From the NCBI GenBank assembly GCA_022495995.1, contig JAFEMH010000740.1, positions 62,001 through 126,000 on the forward strand: DNA of 64,000 nucleotides, in the 5' to 3' direction. The stretch's first letter is position 1; each line of letters opens with the position of its first letter. The notes below the pieces were generated by a model. The model saw nothing but the letters and a program-made list of their open reading frames with translations. It made no database searches and was not told where the DNA came from. The position numbers and the translations under genes are program-made. Positions 46,182 to 58,804 of the stretch are shown one piece after another. The DNA comes from Adenophora triphylla var. japonica. Taxonomy: Eukaryota > Streptophyta > Magnoliopsida > Asterales > Campanulaceae.

Positions 46182-48013
46182 CCACCAACGAGGCTCAAAG
46201 TCCTGAACCACAATTTCCAGACGAAGGAATCTTCGCACTTGAAAGCAAAAACCGATGGCAGCTGTTCTTCGACAGAGCGGCTGAAAATAGAGGAAACGGC
46301 ATCGGTATGCTCTTGGTCGGCCCCAAGGACGAGCACACTCCAATCGCCATAAAGCTCAATTTCGAGGTAACCAACAATGCCGCTGAATACGAAGCCTGCG
46401 CCGCTGGACTAGAGGCCGCACTCGAAAGGAACGTCCAGAAACTCAAGGTCTACGGGGACTCAGCCCTGATCATCAACCAAGATTCCAACAGGTGGAAAAC
46501 AATAGACCCAGGCTTGCAAAAATACCACGCCTGCATGGAAGACCTCATCACACAATTCGAAGAGGTCACCTTTCACTACTTGCCAAGAGACTGGAACCGG
46601 TTTGCAGACGCCCTAGCCACCTTGGCTTCACTCGTGGAGATCCCCGAGGGAAAGGCAATCAAGCCGTTCAAAGTCGGGCGAAAAGAAATTCCCGCCTACT
46701 GCTGCGAGATCGAACCAGAGCCCAAGCCCATCAATGAGCCATGGTACAACCAGATCTTCCAATACCTCATAAATGGGGAAATTGCCTTCATGAACGAAGA
46801 AGGTCAACACAAAGAAGGAGTAAAATCCAAGAGCATCATGGCCCTAAAATGCCTTGCCTCTCACTTTGTCATCCTTGGAGACATGCTATATAAAAAACGC
46901 TACCAAGGACCGCTCCTACGCTGCATCAGCCAGGAAAAAGCAAGTGAGCTCATGAACGAAGTCCACAACGGGGCTTGCGGCCCCCACATGAACGCCAGAG
47001 CCCTGATGCAAATCATTCTTCGGATGGGCTACTACTGGATCTCCATGGAGGCAGACTGCATCCACTTTGTCCGAAGCTGCGACAAGTGTCAACGGTTCTC
47101 CAACCTCAATCATCTACCTCCTCACGATCTCTACTGCATGACTACGCCCTGGCCTTTCGTCACATGGGGAATCGACGTCATCGGGAAAATCGCTCCGCCA
47201 GGTAGCAACGGCCATGAGTTCGTCTTGGTAGCCATCGACTACTTCACAAAATGGGTCGAAGCCAAGTCCTACAAGGTGCTCACCTCCAAGAAAGTCGCAC
47301 ATTTCCTCAAGGAAAACATCATCTGCCGATACGGCATCCCGAACGAGGTCATATCAGACAACGGCTCCCACTTCGAAGGAGAATGCGACAGACTGCTGGC
47401 CGAATTCAAGGTCACACGCCACAAATCTTCTCCCTACCGGCCACAAACAAACGGCGTTGTAGAAGCAGCAAACAAGACCCTCGAACGGATCATCCGAAAA
47501 ATGACCACCCGAGGACGTGATTGGCCCGAGAAGCTACACCTTGCACTTTGGGGCTACCGAACATCAGTCAGAACAGCCATGGGAGAAACTCCATTCGCCC
47601 TGACATACGGGATGGAAGCAGTACTGCCCGTTGAATTGGAAATTACCTCACTTTGAGTGCTGCTTGAAAACGAAATCAACGAAGTCGAATGGCTCCGAAG
47701 CCGACACGATGAACTGGCTCTGCTAGACGAGCGACGACTAAAGGCCATGGAACACGTCCGAGCCTACCAAAGCCGAATGGCTAGAGCTTTCGACAAGAAA
47801 GTCAAGTCTCGAGACATCAGGGAAGGCGATCTAGTACTCAAAGAAAAGCCTCCCACTCGAACCAACCCACTGGGAAAATGGGAACCCACATGGATCGGCC
47901 CTTTCGTGGTTCAAAAGATCTTCTTCGGAGGTGCCATGAAGCTGACAGACCTAGACGGCAATCCCTTCATGAATCCAATCAACGGAAGCAAACTTCGCAG
48001 ATACTTCACCTAA
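46182..48013 (+). pseudogene. host Tat second RNase H and integrase
   Basis: The frame resumes directly after the target repeat. The archaeal-type RNase H has its acidic residues in WQLFFDRAAENRGNGIGMLL, NNAAEYEACAAGLEAAL and VYGDSALIINQ. Integrase follows: zinc-binding H-H-C-C (EVHNGACGPHMNARALM, SCDKCQ), then the core with WGIDVIGKI, VISDNGSHFEG and TNGVVEAANK (D-D-E intact), and the C-terminal GPFVVQKIF. The only lesion is a TGA at 47654-47656, most simply CGA to TGA. The terminal codons are KLRRYFT. Confidence 0.9.
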
Positions 48014-48026
48014 AGAAGACCAACTG

Positions 48027-50616
48027 TGTCGCGCCCCGAACCAGAGACCTACTTGGCCCCACATTCGAAACACGCTCACATTAACTAAATTTTTTAAAAA
48101 AAATTACCATGACCCTTTTATAACTTTTCATTTTGAAAACCTGTAAATAAACAATACTCTAAATAACAAACTATTCGACTTATAAACATTCACAACCACA
48201 CACTAAGTTAATTTACAAACCACAGACCAAGTTATTTTACAAACCAAGGAACCTAGTTTCCACTTCTTTGATAATTTTACAAGCATTACAATTCCAAAAT
48301 ATGTACAACAACAAGTTTAGGTTACTACCCAAGGTTTACATTGACATAATGTAACCAACTACCATACCTTGAACAAAATAAACCCAACTCTTCGACCTCA
48401 CGTGCTCAATGTGGTCTAGTCCCAGGTTCTCCTCTATCTAAGAAAGAAATAAAAGGACGGGGTGAGAAAAATCTCAGTAAGCTATTATGTATGCAACAAT
48501 ATGATCTGCATTCACAATAATAGAGCATATAACAACAATTCACAATATATTGACATGTATATCACTTTCTTAACCACATAAAGAAAGGTATACATATAAA
48601 CACATAAGTGAAATACTGTAACACTGATAAGGATACTGAGCCAAGGTTTAATCCTCAAAAGGATATCACAATCCGAGCAGCATCATCCGCTGAAGAGACG
48701 GTTCCGGAACCCATAATAGTCCCAACAATAAACAGGACTATGACACAAAGTCATATCCTAAATAGTGCAACTAGACTACTTCTTGAGCTAGTTCACTACT
48801 CCCAAACCATGGCCTATGGCTGGGCAAACAGGGAACCAGAGTACGGACTATAACGAACTCGGCTCGGTGCCATTATAGTCCCGTAACACTGCCCAATTCA
48901 AGCACCATCTGGACTTGAATTAAAAGCACAGTACTTAATACTTGCTTACAATCTGCGATGATTCCAAAGTAGGGAACCATACGCTCATAACATATCACAA
49001 TGATACAAGTGATAACAAGTATCAAACAGTAGCACTAAGGCTAAACAATCCTTGAATCAAATCACTTAGGATTCCAAAGTAGGGAACCCTAATCAAACAC
49101 ATCATAAGATGGTAACAATCATCAAAAGTGCAACACATAATGCATACACTTTTATAATACATTCAAGGATATAACACCACCACCAACTATGTATATGAAT
49201 ACACGTAAAATGATATATATCCAATCATCCCTTCCTGCTCAATATACAATATTCAGTAACTTCCATACGAGCTCAACTCAATTTACCAAATTGGATTCAA
49301 TATGGTGAAGGTACAATTCGAGGTGGTGAGGCATTTTACCACAAATATTTAATGTACTTCCACTACTCCATTTTGACCAATTAAGATATCATTGTGAAGC
49401 TAAAAGGTTCTACTTTAATCTAAGTTAAAGAGTGTTCAAGTTGGTTCTTGTTTGAATAGGTTTCCAAGTCATTAAAGTTGAAGCAACACTTTTCAGGTGG
49501 CACGACTCGTGCCCTATGGCACGACTCGTGCCTTTTCCCTCCATCTACTCAGAACGACTGGCCCCATGGTTCACGACTCGTGGTCACGAGTGACCAAGAT
49601 GGCACGACTCATGCCTCGAGTCACGACTCGTGCCACGAGTAAAATCGACACCGAAACCGTAATGCAGCAGTAACAAGAAATAACCCATTTGTACCCCTTT
49701 TACTCTGTTTCCCAGCATTCCAAAACAGGGACAAAGGTAACAAAATCAGTACCAACACTTCTAACTCATATCCTAAACCATTCTAACATTATCCCCATTC
49801 ATTTAGAACCAATTTACAACTCATTGATCCATGCAATCATTTTTTCCAAAACAAGAACACCATTTAAACCTTGCACCATTACTCTTTCATTCCAAGTCTC
49901 TCATTTCCACCCAAATCAGTTCCAACTTTTACAAAAACTCTTTTTAAAATCAATTCTCATGATTTTAACCACTCAAAATCTTTTCCTTAAACCAATTATC
50001 AAATAACATCATTATGTGAACAATTATTTGACATAAAACATAATAACTTACCTAAATGATGAAACATGAAATATTTAATTGAGTAGCTTGAAATGATCCC
50101 CTCTCCACCAGGAACCCAAATCCACAATTTATTTTGAAAACAAGGAAGTATTGAAGTGGCTAGAATTATTTGAAAAGGGAGGTTAGGGTTTGATACTTCT
50201 TCTCCATGGAAATGGCTTGTAAGAAGGAGAAAGAACAATCCTGATCTTTAGTTGTCAATTAATTTTCCATGGAATAATAATAATAATAATTCCTCTAAAG
50301 CCCTTTTGAATCCTAGGAAATAAAACTAACTTCTTACTATCTTCTTTTTACCCCAAAGCACCTTAACCAAATATAATTAATTTATTAAAGTCTCACTTAT
50401 ATAAAAAAAAAATCCTTTTACACTTATAATTTACTCCTTTTAGCCCCTTTATAAATAGATTAAATTCAGTTTCATCCTAACTTCACATAAGTTAGCTAAA
50501 ACATAACTGAACACATAATTTAACATATAGCATAAAAGACATAAAATGAAATACCACCACCCGAACCCCACGTGCCCGACAAGTGATTAAATAGTGCCTA
50601 CTATCGGGTCGTGACA
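48027..50616 (-). repeat. Tekay-B 3' LTR (2590 bp)
   Basis: Runs tgtcgcgccccg to ggtcgtgaca on the plus strand. Palindromes GCACGACTCGTGC at 49500-49512 and 49519-49531, with degenerate copies to 49642. Confidence 0.95.
49500..49642 (-). promoter_or_regulatory. cluster of GCACGA-N-TCGTGC palindromes
   Basis: Two perfect 13-base palindromes followed by TCACGACTCGTGGTCACGA and GCCTCGAGTCACGACTCGTG variants. The 5' LTR has the same cluster at 56713-56855, and Tekay-A has it at 10386-10520 and 19404-19530. The role is unknown; a binding site for a dimeric regulator in U3 is one possibility. Confidence 0.55.
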
Positions 50617-50645
50617 TTCACTCCCCCTTAAAGAAAATTCGCCCC
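50617..50645 (-). promoter_or_regulatory. polypurine tract of Tekay-B
   Basis: Minus-strand TTTCTTTAAGGGGGAGTGAA lies directly upstream of the 3' LTR, matching the tract of Tekay-A. Confidence 0.75.
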
Positions 50646-50654
50646 GAATTTTAC

Positions 50655-53465
50655 TTACTTACCACAAATGTCAAACAACCATGGATATTTCCGCTCCATC
50701 TCTTCCCGGAGCTCCCAAGTAGACTCTTCCACATCATGATTTCTCCAAACTACTCTCACGAGAGGAATACTCTTATTTCTCAACTCTTGTACCTTGGTAT
50801 CCATAATTCGAATCGGCTTTTCTACATAAGACATATTTGGCTCTATATCCTCGGGAATTCTCGGCAATACGTGAGAAGGATCATAAACATACTTCCGCAA
50901 CATTGAAACGTGAAATACACTATGCATCTTCCCAAGTGATGAAGGTAAAGCAAGAAGATACGCCAAATTCCCTACTCTTTCTAAAATCTCAAAAGGCCCA
51001 ACAAACCTTGGAGCTAATTTACCTTTCTTGCCATACCTCTTTATTCCCACCTTTGGCGAAACCCGCAAAAATACTAAATCACCAATTTGAAACTCAAGGT
51101 CTCGCCTTCGATGATCCGCATAACTTTTATCTCTGCTCTGGGCTGTCTTCAATCGCTCCCGAATTATCTTAACTTTCTCAACTGAATCCCGAACCATATC
51201 AAGACCCCAAATCTTAGCCTCCCCAACTTCATCCCAACAAATCGGAGATCTGCATTTCCTCCCGTACAACGCTTCATAAGGTGCCATTCCGATACTTGAT
51301 TGATAATCGTTGTTATAAGAAAACTCAACAAGAGCCAAAAACCGCCCCAAGAATCTCGCGAAGTCAACCGAACAAGCTCGCAACATGTCTTCGAGAATTT
51401 GAATTGTCCTCTCGATTGGCCATCGGGCCCGAGGATGGATGGCTGTACTAAATCTCAATTCTGACCCCAAAGCTTTTTGTAACGCTTGCCAAAATCTAGA
51501 AGTAAATCTAGGATCCCGATCTGATACAATACTAACCGGTACCCCATGCAACCTGACTATCTCCTCAACATACAACTTTGCAAGTCTTTCCATCGAATAA
51601 CTAATATCAATAGGTAAGAAATGAGCAGACTTGGCCAATCTATCAACCATCACCCACACGGCATCATGCTTATGACTAGTCCGAGGCAATCCCGTAACAA
51701 AATCCATGGTAATATGCTCCCATTTCCACTCCGGAATCTCTAATGGCTGCAGCAACCCGGCGGGTCTTTGATGTTCCGCTTTCACTTGTTGACACGTCAA
51801 ACACTTTGACACATAATCCGCTATTTCCCTCTTCATGTTGTTCCACCAAAAATGTTGCTTCAAATTTTGATACATTTTAGTACTCCCGGGATGAATGGTA
51901 TACTTAGACTTATGGCCTTCATCTAGAACTTGTTGCTTTACTTCATCAACATTTGGTACACATAGACGGCTTCTAAATGTCAACACTCCCTCGGGACTAA
52001 GGGAGAACTCCTTAAATTTCCCATCCACAACTTGATCCATCACTTTCTTTAACTCTACATCATCCTTTTGAACCTCCTTTATTTGTTGAATCAAGCTTGG
52101 CAAGGCTCTAATATTAGCAAAGATAGCTCCATGTTTTGATTCTCGGGGACACCAATCACGAGCATCCTCTAACATTTTCCACTTTCGAACCATCAATGAC
52201 GCCACATAAGTTTTCCTACTCATAGCATCCGCCACGACATTTGCTTTACCCGGATGATAGGAAATAGTACAATCGTAATCCTTCAATAACTCCATCCATC
52301 TCCGTTGCCTATTATTCAAATCCTTCTGTGAGAAAAGGTACTTCAAACTTTTATGATCCGTGAAGACTTCAAATTTAGCTCCATAAAGGTAGTGTTTCCA
52401 TTTGTGTAATGCGAATACAATAGCGGCAAGCTCCATATCATGAGTCGGGTAATTCTGTTCACATGAGGTCAGCTTCCTAGAGGCATAAGCAATAACCTTC
52501 CCATTTTGCATTAACACACATCCCAATCCTTCTTTCGAAGCGTCACAGTAAATAACCAATCCATCATTTCCATTTGGCAATACCAGGACAGGTGCGGAGG
52601 TTAATCTCTTCTTCAACTCCTCAAAACCCTTTTGACACTTTTCATTCCATACAAACGGTATATTCTTCCGAGTCAACTGAGTCAATGGAGTAGCAATCTT
52701 CGAGAACCCTTTTATGAATCTCCTATAGTAACCAGCTAACCCTAGAAAACTCCGAATCTCCGTAACTGATTCCGGCCTTTTCCAACTAGTCACGGCTTCA
52801 ATCTTAGAAGGATCAACTGAAATTCCACCCTTTGAAACCACATGACCCAGGAACGACACCTCTTCAAGCCAAAAAGCACACTTACTAAATTTAGCAAACA
52901 ACTGCTTCTCCCGGAGTACCGTCAAAACCATTCTCAAGTGTTGTTCATGTTCCTCCCGAGACTTAGAATAAACGAGAATATCATCGATAAACACCACAAT
53001 GAAAGTGTCGAGATAAGGCTTAAAAACTCGATTCATCAAGTCCATGAAAACAGCTGGAGCATTCGTTAAACCAAAAGGCATGACAAGGAATTCGAAATGA
53101 CCATACCGAGTACGGAAAGCTGTCTTAGGAACATCCTCCGGACGAACCTTCAGCTGATGATACCCGCTTCTTAAATAAAGCTTTGAGAAAACTGTTGCAC
53201 CTTGGAGTTGATCAAATAGGTCATCAATATGAGGTAGAGGATATTTGTTCTTTACCGTCACTTGATTCAACTGTCGATAATCAATACAAAGCCTCAACGA
53301 CCCATCTTTCTTTCTAACAAACAATACCGGAGCTCCCCACGGTGATACACTCGGTCGGATAAATCCCCAATCAAGCAATTCCTGCAACTGAGCCTTTAAC
53401 TCTTTTAATTCAGCTGGAGCCATTCTATATGGTGCCTTGGATATTGGAGTTGTTCCCGGAATCAA
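50655..53465 (-). pseudogene. Tekay-B Pol: RT, RNase H, integrase, chromodomain
   Basis: A 936-codon open frame. [35 protein letters not shown] (the catalytic Asp of DLRSGYHQ is Tyr), [13 protein letters not shown] (D-D present). RNase [24 protein letters not shown]. Integrase: zinc region [11 protein letters not shown]...[11 protein letters not shown], then MDFVTGLP and SDRDPRFTS; its third motif region reads through two opposing one-base indels (51407-51430) and keeps the Glu of ERTIQ. Chromodomain: [25 protein letters not shown]. It is cut off from the protease by a TGA at about 53468-53470. Confidence 0.9.
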
Positions 53466-53471
53466 ATCAAT

Positions 53472-54479
53472 TCAAAACTCTATCTCCCTATCAGGAGGCA
53501 TCACATACTCTGAAGAAAACACATCCGGAAACTCTTTAACTACCGGTACCTCCCCAAGTTCCGGCAACATCTTAGTAGTATCTAGAACACTAGCCAAAAA
53601 CCCCGTACAACCCCGAAGCAACAACTTCCTAGCTTTCACGTAAGAAATAACATGAATATTCCCAACCGAAGGAATAGCCTCAAACACAAACATAGGCATG
53701 CTAGGAACTGAAAAGGTAACAATCTTCTTATGGCAATCGACTAAAGCATGATATTTGCTTAGCCAATCCATACCCAAAATGACATCAAAATCATGTATAG
53801 GTAACACTACCAAGTCAGCAGGTAATACATGATCACAAATATGCACATCACAACCACGTAACACTTCATCAGTTACTAAACACTCTCCCATCGGAGTTGA
53901 CACTTCTAGCACATAAGGCATAAAGTCCACAGGAATAGATAATTTCGATGCAAAATGCATGGACACATACGAATGAGATGAACCGGGGTCTATTAGTGCA
54001 CGTGCTCTCCTATTTGCTATAGAAATAATACCTCCAATGACGTTGGAGGAATCTGCCGCTTGTTGTTGATTCACCGCAAAGACCCGACCCTGAACCTTAG
54101 GCCTTCCCGAAGAATCTCGTTTCTGCCCCTGAGAAGTTTCGGCTCCACTTCCGGATGGTTGTTTCTTTGCTTTCGGACAATCCTTCTGAAAATGTCCCAA
54201 CTGGCCGCAATTCAAACACTTACCCTGCTTCTTCCAACAGTTTTCCTCAATATGCCCCTCCTTTTGACAATAACCACAAACTTTCTTTGGTACATTCCCC
54301 GGAGTAACACCTTGTCTTCGAACACTAGATGAACCTTGTGGCTGTCCTCTAAATTGTGATGTTAATCCTTGTCCTCCTCGACTATCTCGACCTGGTGGTT
54401 GAAATCTATTCTGTCCTCCTTGCCTTCCTGTACCCCCTACTTCCGTTTTCCGCTTATGCTCTTCAATGTCATGCTCCAC
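53472..54479 (-). pseudogene. Tekay-B Gag C-terminus and protease
   Basis: A 335-codon frame with two zinc knuckles (CGYCQKEGHIEENC and CLNCGQLGHFQKDC), a Ser/Gly/Gln-rich spacer, and the retropepsin with ALIDPGSSHSYVSMHF and [17 protein letters not shown]. It ends at the TGA before Pol, where the related frame of Tekay-A has a Cys codon. Its start is in a different frame from the Gag core because of a missing base near 54480. Confidence 0.85.
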
Positions 54480-55164
54480 ATGTAAGCACGATCCACGGCA
54501 TCTTGAAAATTCTGAAATTTATGGGATACTAATTGAGTACGGATCACTGTCTTCAAGCCTCTTACGAACCTCATAGCCTTCTTCTCTTCAGTTGCCACTA
54601 AATGAGTGCAATACCTTGCTAATTCCGTATACTTGGCCACATACTGTGCAACTGTCAATACATTCTGCTCCAGATTAAGAAATTCCATCTCTTTCTTGTC
54701 TTGATCTACCGTCGGAATAAAGTGCTCCTTAAACTTTCTTAAGAAATTCTCCCAAGTATAAGGTACATGAGCATCATCCCAACTTGCTTTTAAGGTTCTC
54801 CACCAATGCTCCGCCATGCCTGAAAACTTGTAAGATGCAAATCTAACTCGTTCTTCATCTGAACATCTCAATACATCAAAGATTTTCTCCATAGCTTCAA
54901 TCCATCGTTCAGCCTTTAACACATCCGGTTCACCCGCATACCCTATAGGTTTCGCTTTCAAAACCGCTCCAAGCCAACTCTTGGTGCTGCTTGTTCCCCT
55001 TGATGTCTTTGATCATTCATGGCCTTCATAGCCGCTTCTAACATGCCTTGAAACATTTCCCGGGTCTCCTCTCTAACATTTCCCCGGCCTAAGGGTCCGG
55101 TCGGATCACCTTCTGTCCCTGCCATAAGGATGTGGTACCTGCAAGAGACATTCACGTCACTCAC
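54437..55164 (-). pseudogene. Tekay-B Gag N-terminus and core
   Basis: The first frame (55164-54958) likely starts at the Met near 55125 (MAGTEGDPTGPLG) and runs to VGLERF, where a T-run has lost a base. The next frame (54961-54437) holds the Gag core: ERWIEAMEKIFDVL, HWWRTLKASWDDA, FKEHFIPTVD, YTELARYCTHLV. A second lost base near 54480 ends it. Gag would build the particle. Confidence 0.85.
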
Positions 55165-55221
55165 TCAATCCATTTTACCCCCCCCTAGGTCACGTAGTCA
55201 CTCTAGACTATCTAAACCTAA

Positions 55222-55234
55222 GGCTCTGATACCA
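55222..55234 (-). promoter_or_regulatory. primer binding site, Tekay-B
   Basis: The minus strand reads TGGTATCAGAGCC, complementary to initiator-Met tRNA, two bases from the 5' LTR. Confidence 0.95.
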
Positions 55235-55236
55235 AC

Positions 55237-57831
55237 TGTCGCGCCCCGAACCAGAGACCTACTTGGCCCCACATTCGGAACACGCTCACATTAACTAAAT
55301 TTTTAAAAAAAATTTACCATGACCTTTTATAACTTTTCATTTTGAAAACCTGTAAATAAACAATACTCTAAATAACAAACTATTCGACTTATAAACATTC
55401 ACAACCACACACTAAGTTAATTTACAAACCACAGACCAAGTTATTTTACAAACCAAGTAACCTAGTTTCCACTTCTTCGATAATTTTACAAGCATTACAA
55501 TTCCAAAATATGTACAACAACAAGTTTAGGTTACTACCCAAGGTTTACATTGACATAATGTAACCAACTACCATACCTTGAACAAAATAAACCCAACTCT
55601 TCGACCTCACGTGCTCAATGTGGTCTAGTCCCAGGTTCTCCTCTATCTAAGAAAGAAATAAAAGGACGGGGTGAGAAAAATCTCAGTAAGCTATTATGTA
55701 TGCAACAATATGATCTGCATTCACAATAATAGAGCATATAACAACAATTCACAATATATTGACATGTATATCACTTTCTTAACCACATAAAGAAAGGTAT
55801 ACATATAAACACATAAGTGAAATACTGTAACACTGATAAGGATACTGAGCCAAGGTTTAATCCTCAAAAGGATATCACAATCCGAGCAGCATAATCCGCT
55901 GAAGAGACGGTTCCGGAACCCATAATAGTCCCAACAATAAACAGGACTATGACATAAAGTCATATCCTAAATAGTGCAACTAGACTACTTCTTGAGCTAG
56001 TTCACTACTCCCAAACCATGGCCTATGGCTGGGCAAACAGGGAACCAGAGTACGGACTATAACGAACTCGGCTCGGTGCCATTATAGTCCCGTAACACTG
56101 CCCAATTCAAGCACCATCTGGACTTGAATTAAAAGCACAATACTTAATACTTGCTTACAATCTGCGATGATTCCAAAGTAGGGAACCATATGCTCATAAC
56201 ATATCACAATGATACAAGTGATAACAAGTATCAAACAGTAGCACTAAGGCTAAACAATCCTTGAATCAAATCACTTAGGATTCCAAAGTAGGGAACCCTA
56301 ATCAAACACATCATAAGATGGTAACAATCATCAAAAGTACAACACATAATGCATACACTTTTATAATACATTCAAGGATATAACACCACCACCAACTATG
56401 TATATGAATACACGTAAAATGATATATATATCCAATCATCCCTTCCTGCTCAATATACAATATTCTGTAACTTCCATACGAGCTCAACTCAATTTACCAA
56501 ATTGGATTCAATATGGTGAAGGTACAATTCGAGGTGGTGAGGCATTTTACCACAAATATTTAATGTACTTCCACTACTCCATTTTGACCAACTAAGATAT
56601 CATTGTGAAGCTAAAAGGTTCTACTTTAATCTAAGTTAAAGAGTGTTCAAGTTGGTTCTTGTTTGAATAGGTTTCCAAGTCATTAAAGTTGAAGCAACAC
56701 TTTCAGTTCAGGGCACGACTCGTGCCCTATGGCACGACTCGTGCCTTTTCCCTCCATCTACTCAGAACGACTGGCCCCATGGTTCACGACTCGTGGTCAC
56801 GAGTGACCAAGATGGCACGACTCGTGCCTCGAGTCACGACTCGTGCCACGAGTAAAATCAGACACCAGAAACCAGAACAGCAGCAGTAACAAGAAATAAC
56901 CCATTTGTACCCCTTTTACTCTGTTTCCCAGCATTCCAAAACAGGGACAAAGGTAACAAAATCAGTACCAACACTTCTAACTCATATCCTAAACCATTCT
57001 AACATTATCCCCATCCATTTAGAACCAATTTACAACTCATTGATCCATGCAATCATTTTTTCCAAAACAAGAACACCATTTAAACCTTGCACCATTACTC
57101 TTTCATTCCAAGTCTCTCATTTCCACCCAAATCAGTTCCAACTTTTACAAAAACTCTTTTTAAAATCAATTCTCATGATTTTAACCACTCAAAATCTTTT
57201 CCTTAAACCAATTATCAAATAACATCATTATGTGAACAATTATTTGACATAAAACATAATAACTTACCTAAATGATGAAACATGAAATATTTAATTGAGT
57301 AGCTTGAAATGATCCCCTCTCCACCAGGAACCCAAATCCACAATTTATTTTGAAAACAAGGAAGTATTGAAGTGGCTAGAATTATTTGAAAAGGGAGGTT
57401 AGGGTTTGATACTTCTTCTCCATGTAAATGGCTTGTAAGAAGGAGAAAGAACAATCCTGATCTTTAGTTGTCAATTAATTTTCCATGGAATAATAATAAT
57501 AATAATTCCTCTAAAGCCCTTTTGAATCCTAGGAAATAAAACTAACTTCTTACTATCTTCTTTTTACCCCAAAGCACCTTAACCAAATATAATTAATTTA
57601 TTAAAGTCTCACTTATATAAAAAAAAATCCTTTTACACTTATAATTTACTCCTTTTAGCCCCTTTATAAATAGATTAAATTCAGTTTCATCCTAACTTCA
57701 CATAAGTTAGCTAAAACGTAACTGAACACATAATTTAACATATAGCATAAAAGACATAAAATGAAATACCACCACCCGAACCCCACGTGCCCGACAAGTG
57801 ATTAAATAGTGCCTACTATCGGGTCGTGACA
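55237..57831 (-). repeat. Tekay-B 5' LTR (2595 bp)
   Basis: Same ends as the 3' LTR. The palindrome cluster at 56713-56855 is slightly better preserved than in the 3' LTR. The ORFs inside both LTRs are identical chance frames. Confidence 0.95.
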
Positions 57832-57836
57832 AACTG

Positions 57837-58804
57837 TGCATCTCTTGGCACTCCATGTAGTATCGAACTACGCAAACCTGAGCCCTCTAGTCCGGGGGAA
57901 CGTAGGCAACCTTAATTGGTCCGGTCTAAACACACACAAAAAAGTCAAAAGTTTGAATGTCAATCAAGACCTCCATCAAGCAATGCACTTTCCAAGAGCA
58001 TGCCCCTAACATCACCTTGCCCAAGTCAAACGACGGCGGCAACATCAAAAGATATCCGAAGGTCTCTCAACATCAAACGACTGACCCATGTCAACTTCCA
58101 AGCTAGGGGCTTGTCTTCGCCCTCACGCGCTTCAAAAAAAAGAGCTCGAGCAGAGACTTTCAAAAAAAATAAGCTCAAGCAGAAGCTACAAAAAAGAGGT
58201 CAAGAGCCCGACGCCAACAAACAAGAGGCAAGGAAGCCACGGAAAAGACCGTCAAAATGACTTGTCAAGGGATCATCCAACCTCCCATCCAAACACAAAA
58301 CACAAGCGAAAAGGGATTGCCGTCAAGGCTTAGACTGCCTCAGTCCATAAGCGCAACACAAAGGTCCAAAGCTGGATGCCATCAGGGCTCACAAAAGAAA
58401 CGAAAAGCAAACAAGAGATCTTGCGTCTCGACAAAGCTTTAAAAGTAAATCACTAACGATTACAACATTTCTTGATGAGTTCAAGCACGGTCTACTCTCA
58501 AGTTCACAAAATGCTAAAAGGCAGCTTAATACATTTAACAAATAATGTGTTTACAATGCAATGAATGGATACCTAGGAGGTCATTCCGCGCCATCTGCGC
58601 TTGTCCCCTCGCCATTCTTCCCTTTCTTCCCTCATCCTCGGCGAGTCTTCTTTCGCTCCACGCGAGCCAGCTCTGCCTCTCTCAATCCGAGATTAGGGGT
58701 CCTCCCCGTAGAGTCGAACAATCCAGTAGCTCACAAGGCTTCATTCGCCTATGCTTCGGCTCGGATCTCCTCCCTGCGAGTCTGCAAAATAGGACCTCTC
58801 TCCG
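57837..58804 (+). other. post-integrase region of the host Tat
   Basis: Non-coding sequence resuming after Tekay-B. It opens with TATCGAACTACGCAAACCTG and GGGGGAACGTAGGCAACC, words I recall as common after integrase in Tat/Ogre elements. Poly(A) runs with GAGCTCGAGCAGAG and AAGCTCAAGCAGAAGC repeats follow (58130-58200), related to 38018-38240. Short ORFs are not supported. Confidence 0.6.

Larger units (their letters stand above)
48027..57831 (-). mobile_element. Tekay-B, young Tekay/Del-type chromovirus
   Basis: A complete 9.8-kb element with LTRs 48027-50616 and 55237-57831, AACTG repeats at 48022-48026 and 57832-57836, an initiator-Met primer site and a polypurine tract. The LTRs show about two dozen differences over 2.6 kb by eye, so insertion was recent. 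It lies 13 bases after the integrase stop of the host Tat. Despite its youth, its polyprotein has two frameshifts, a stop and a changed RT active-site residue, so it was probably mobilised in trans or damaged during reverse transcription. Confidence 0.95.

Noticed and set aside
49689..50006. 105-codon plus-strand ORF, present identically at 56905-57222
   Set aside because: The identical copies are only the two LTRs of Tekay-B. It is low-complexity and antisense to the element.
48027..57831. integrated plant pararetrovirus
   Set aside because: LTRs, target repeats, an integrase and a chromodomain are present, and no movement protein was seen; this is a Ty3-gypsy chromovirus.
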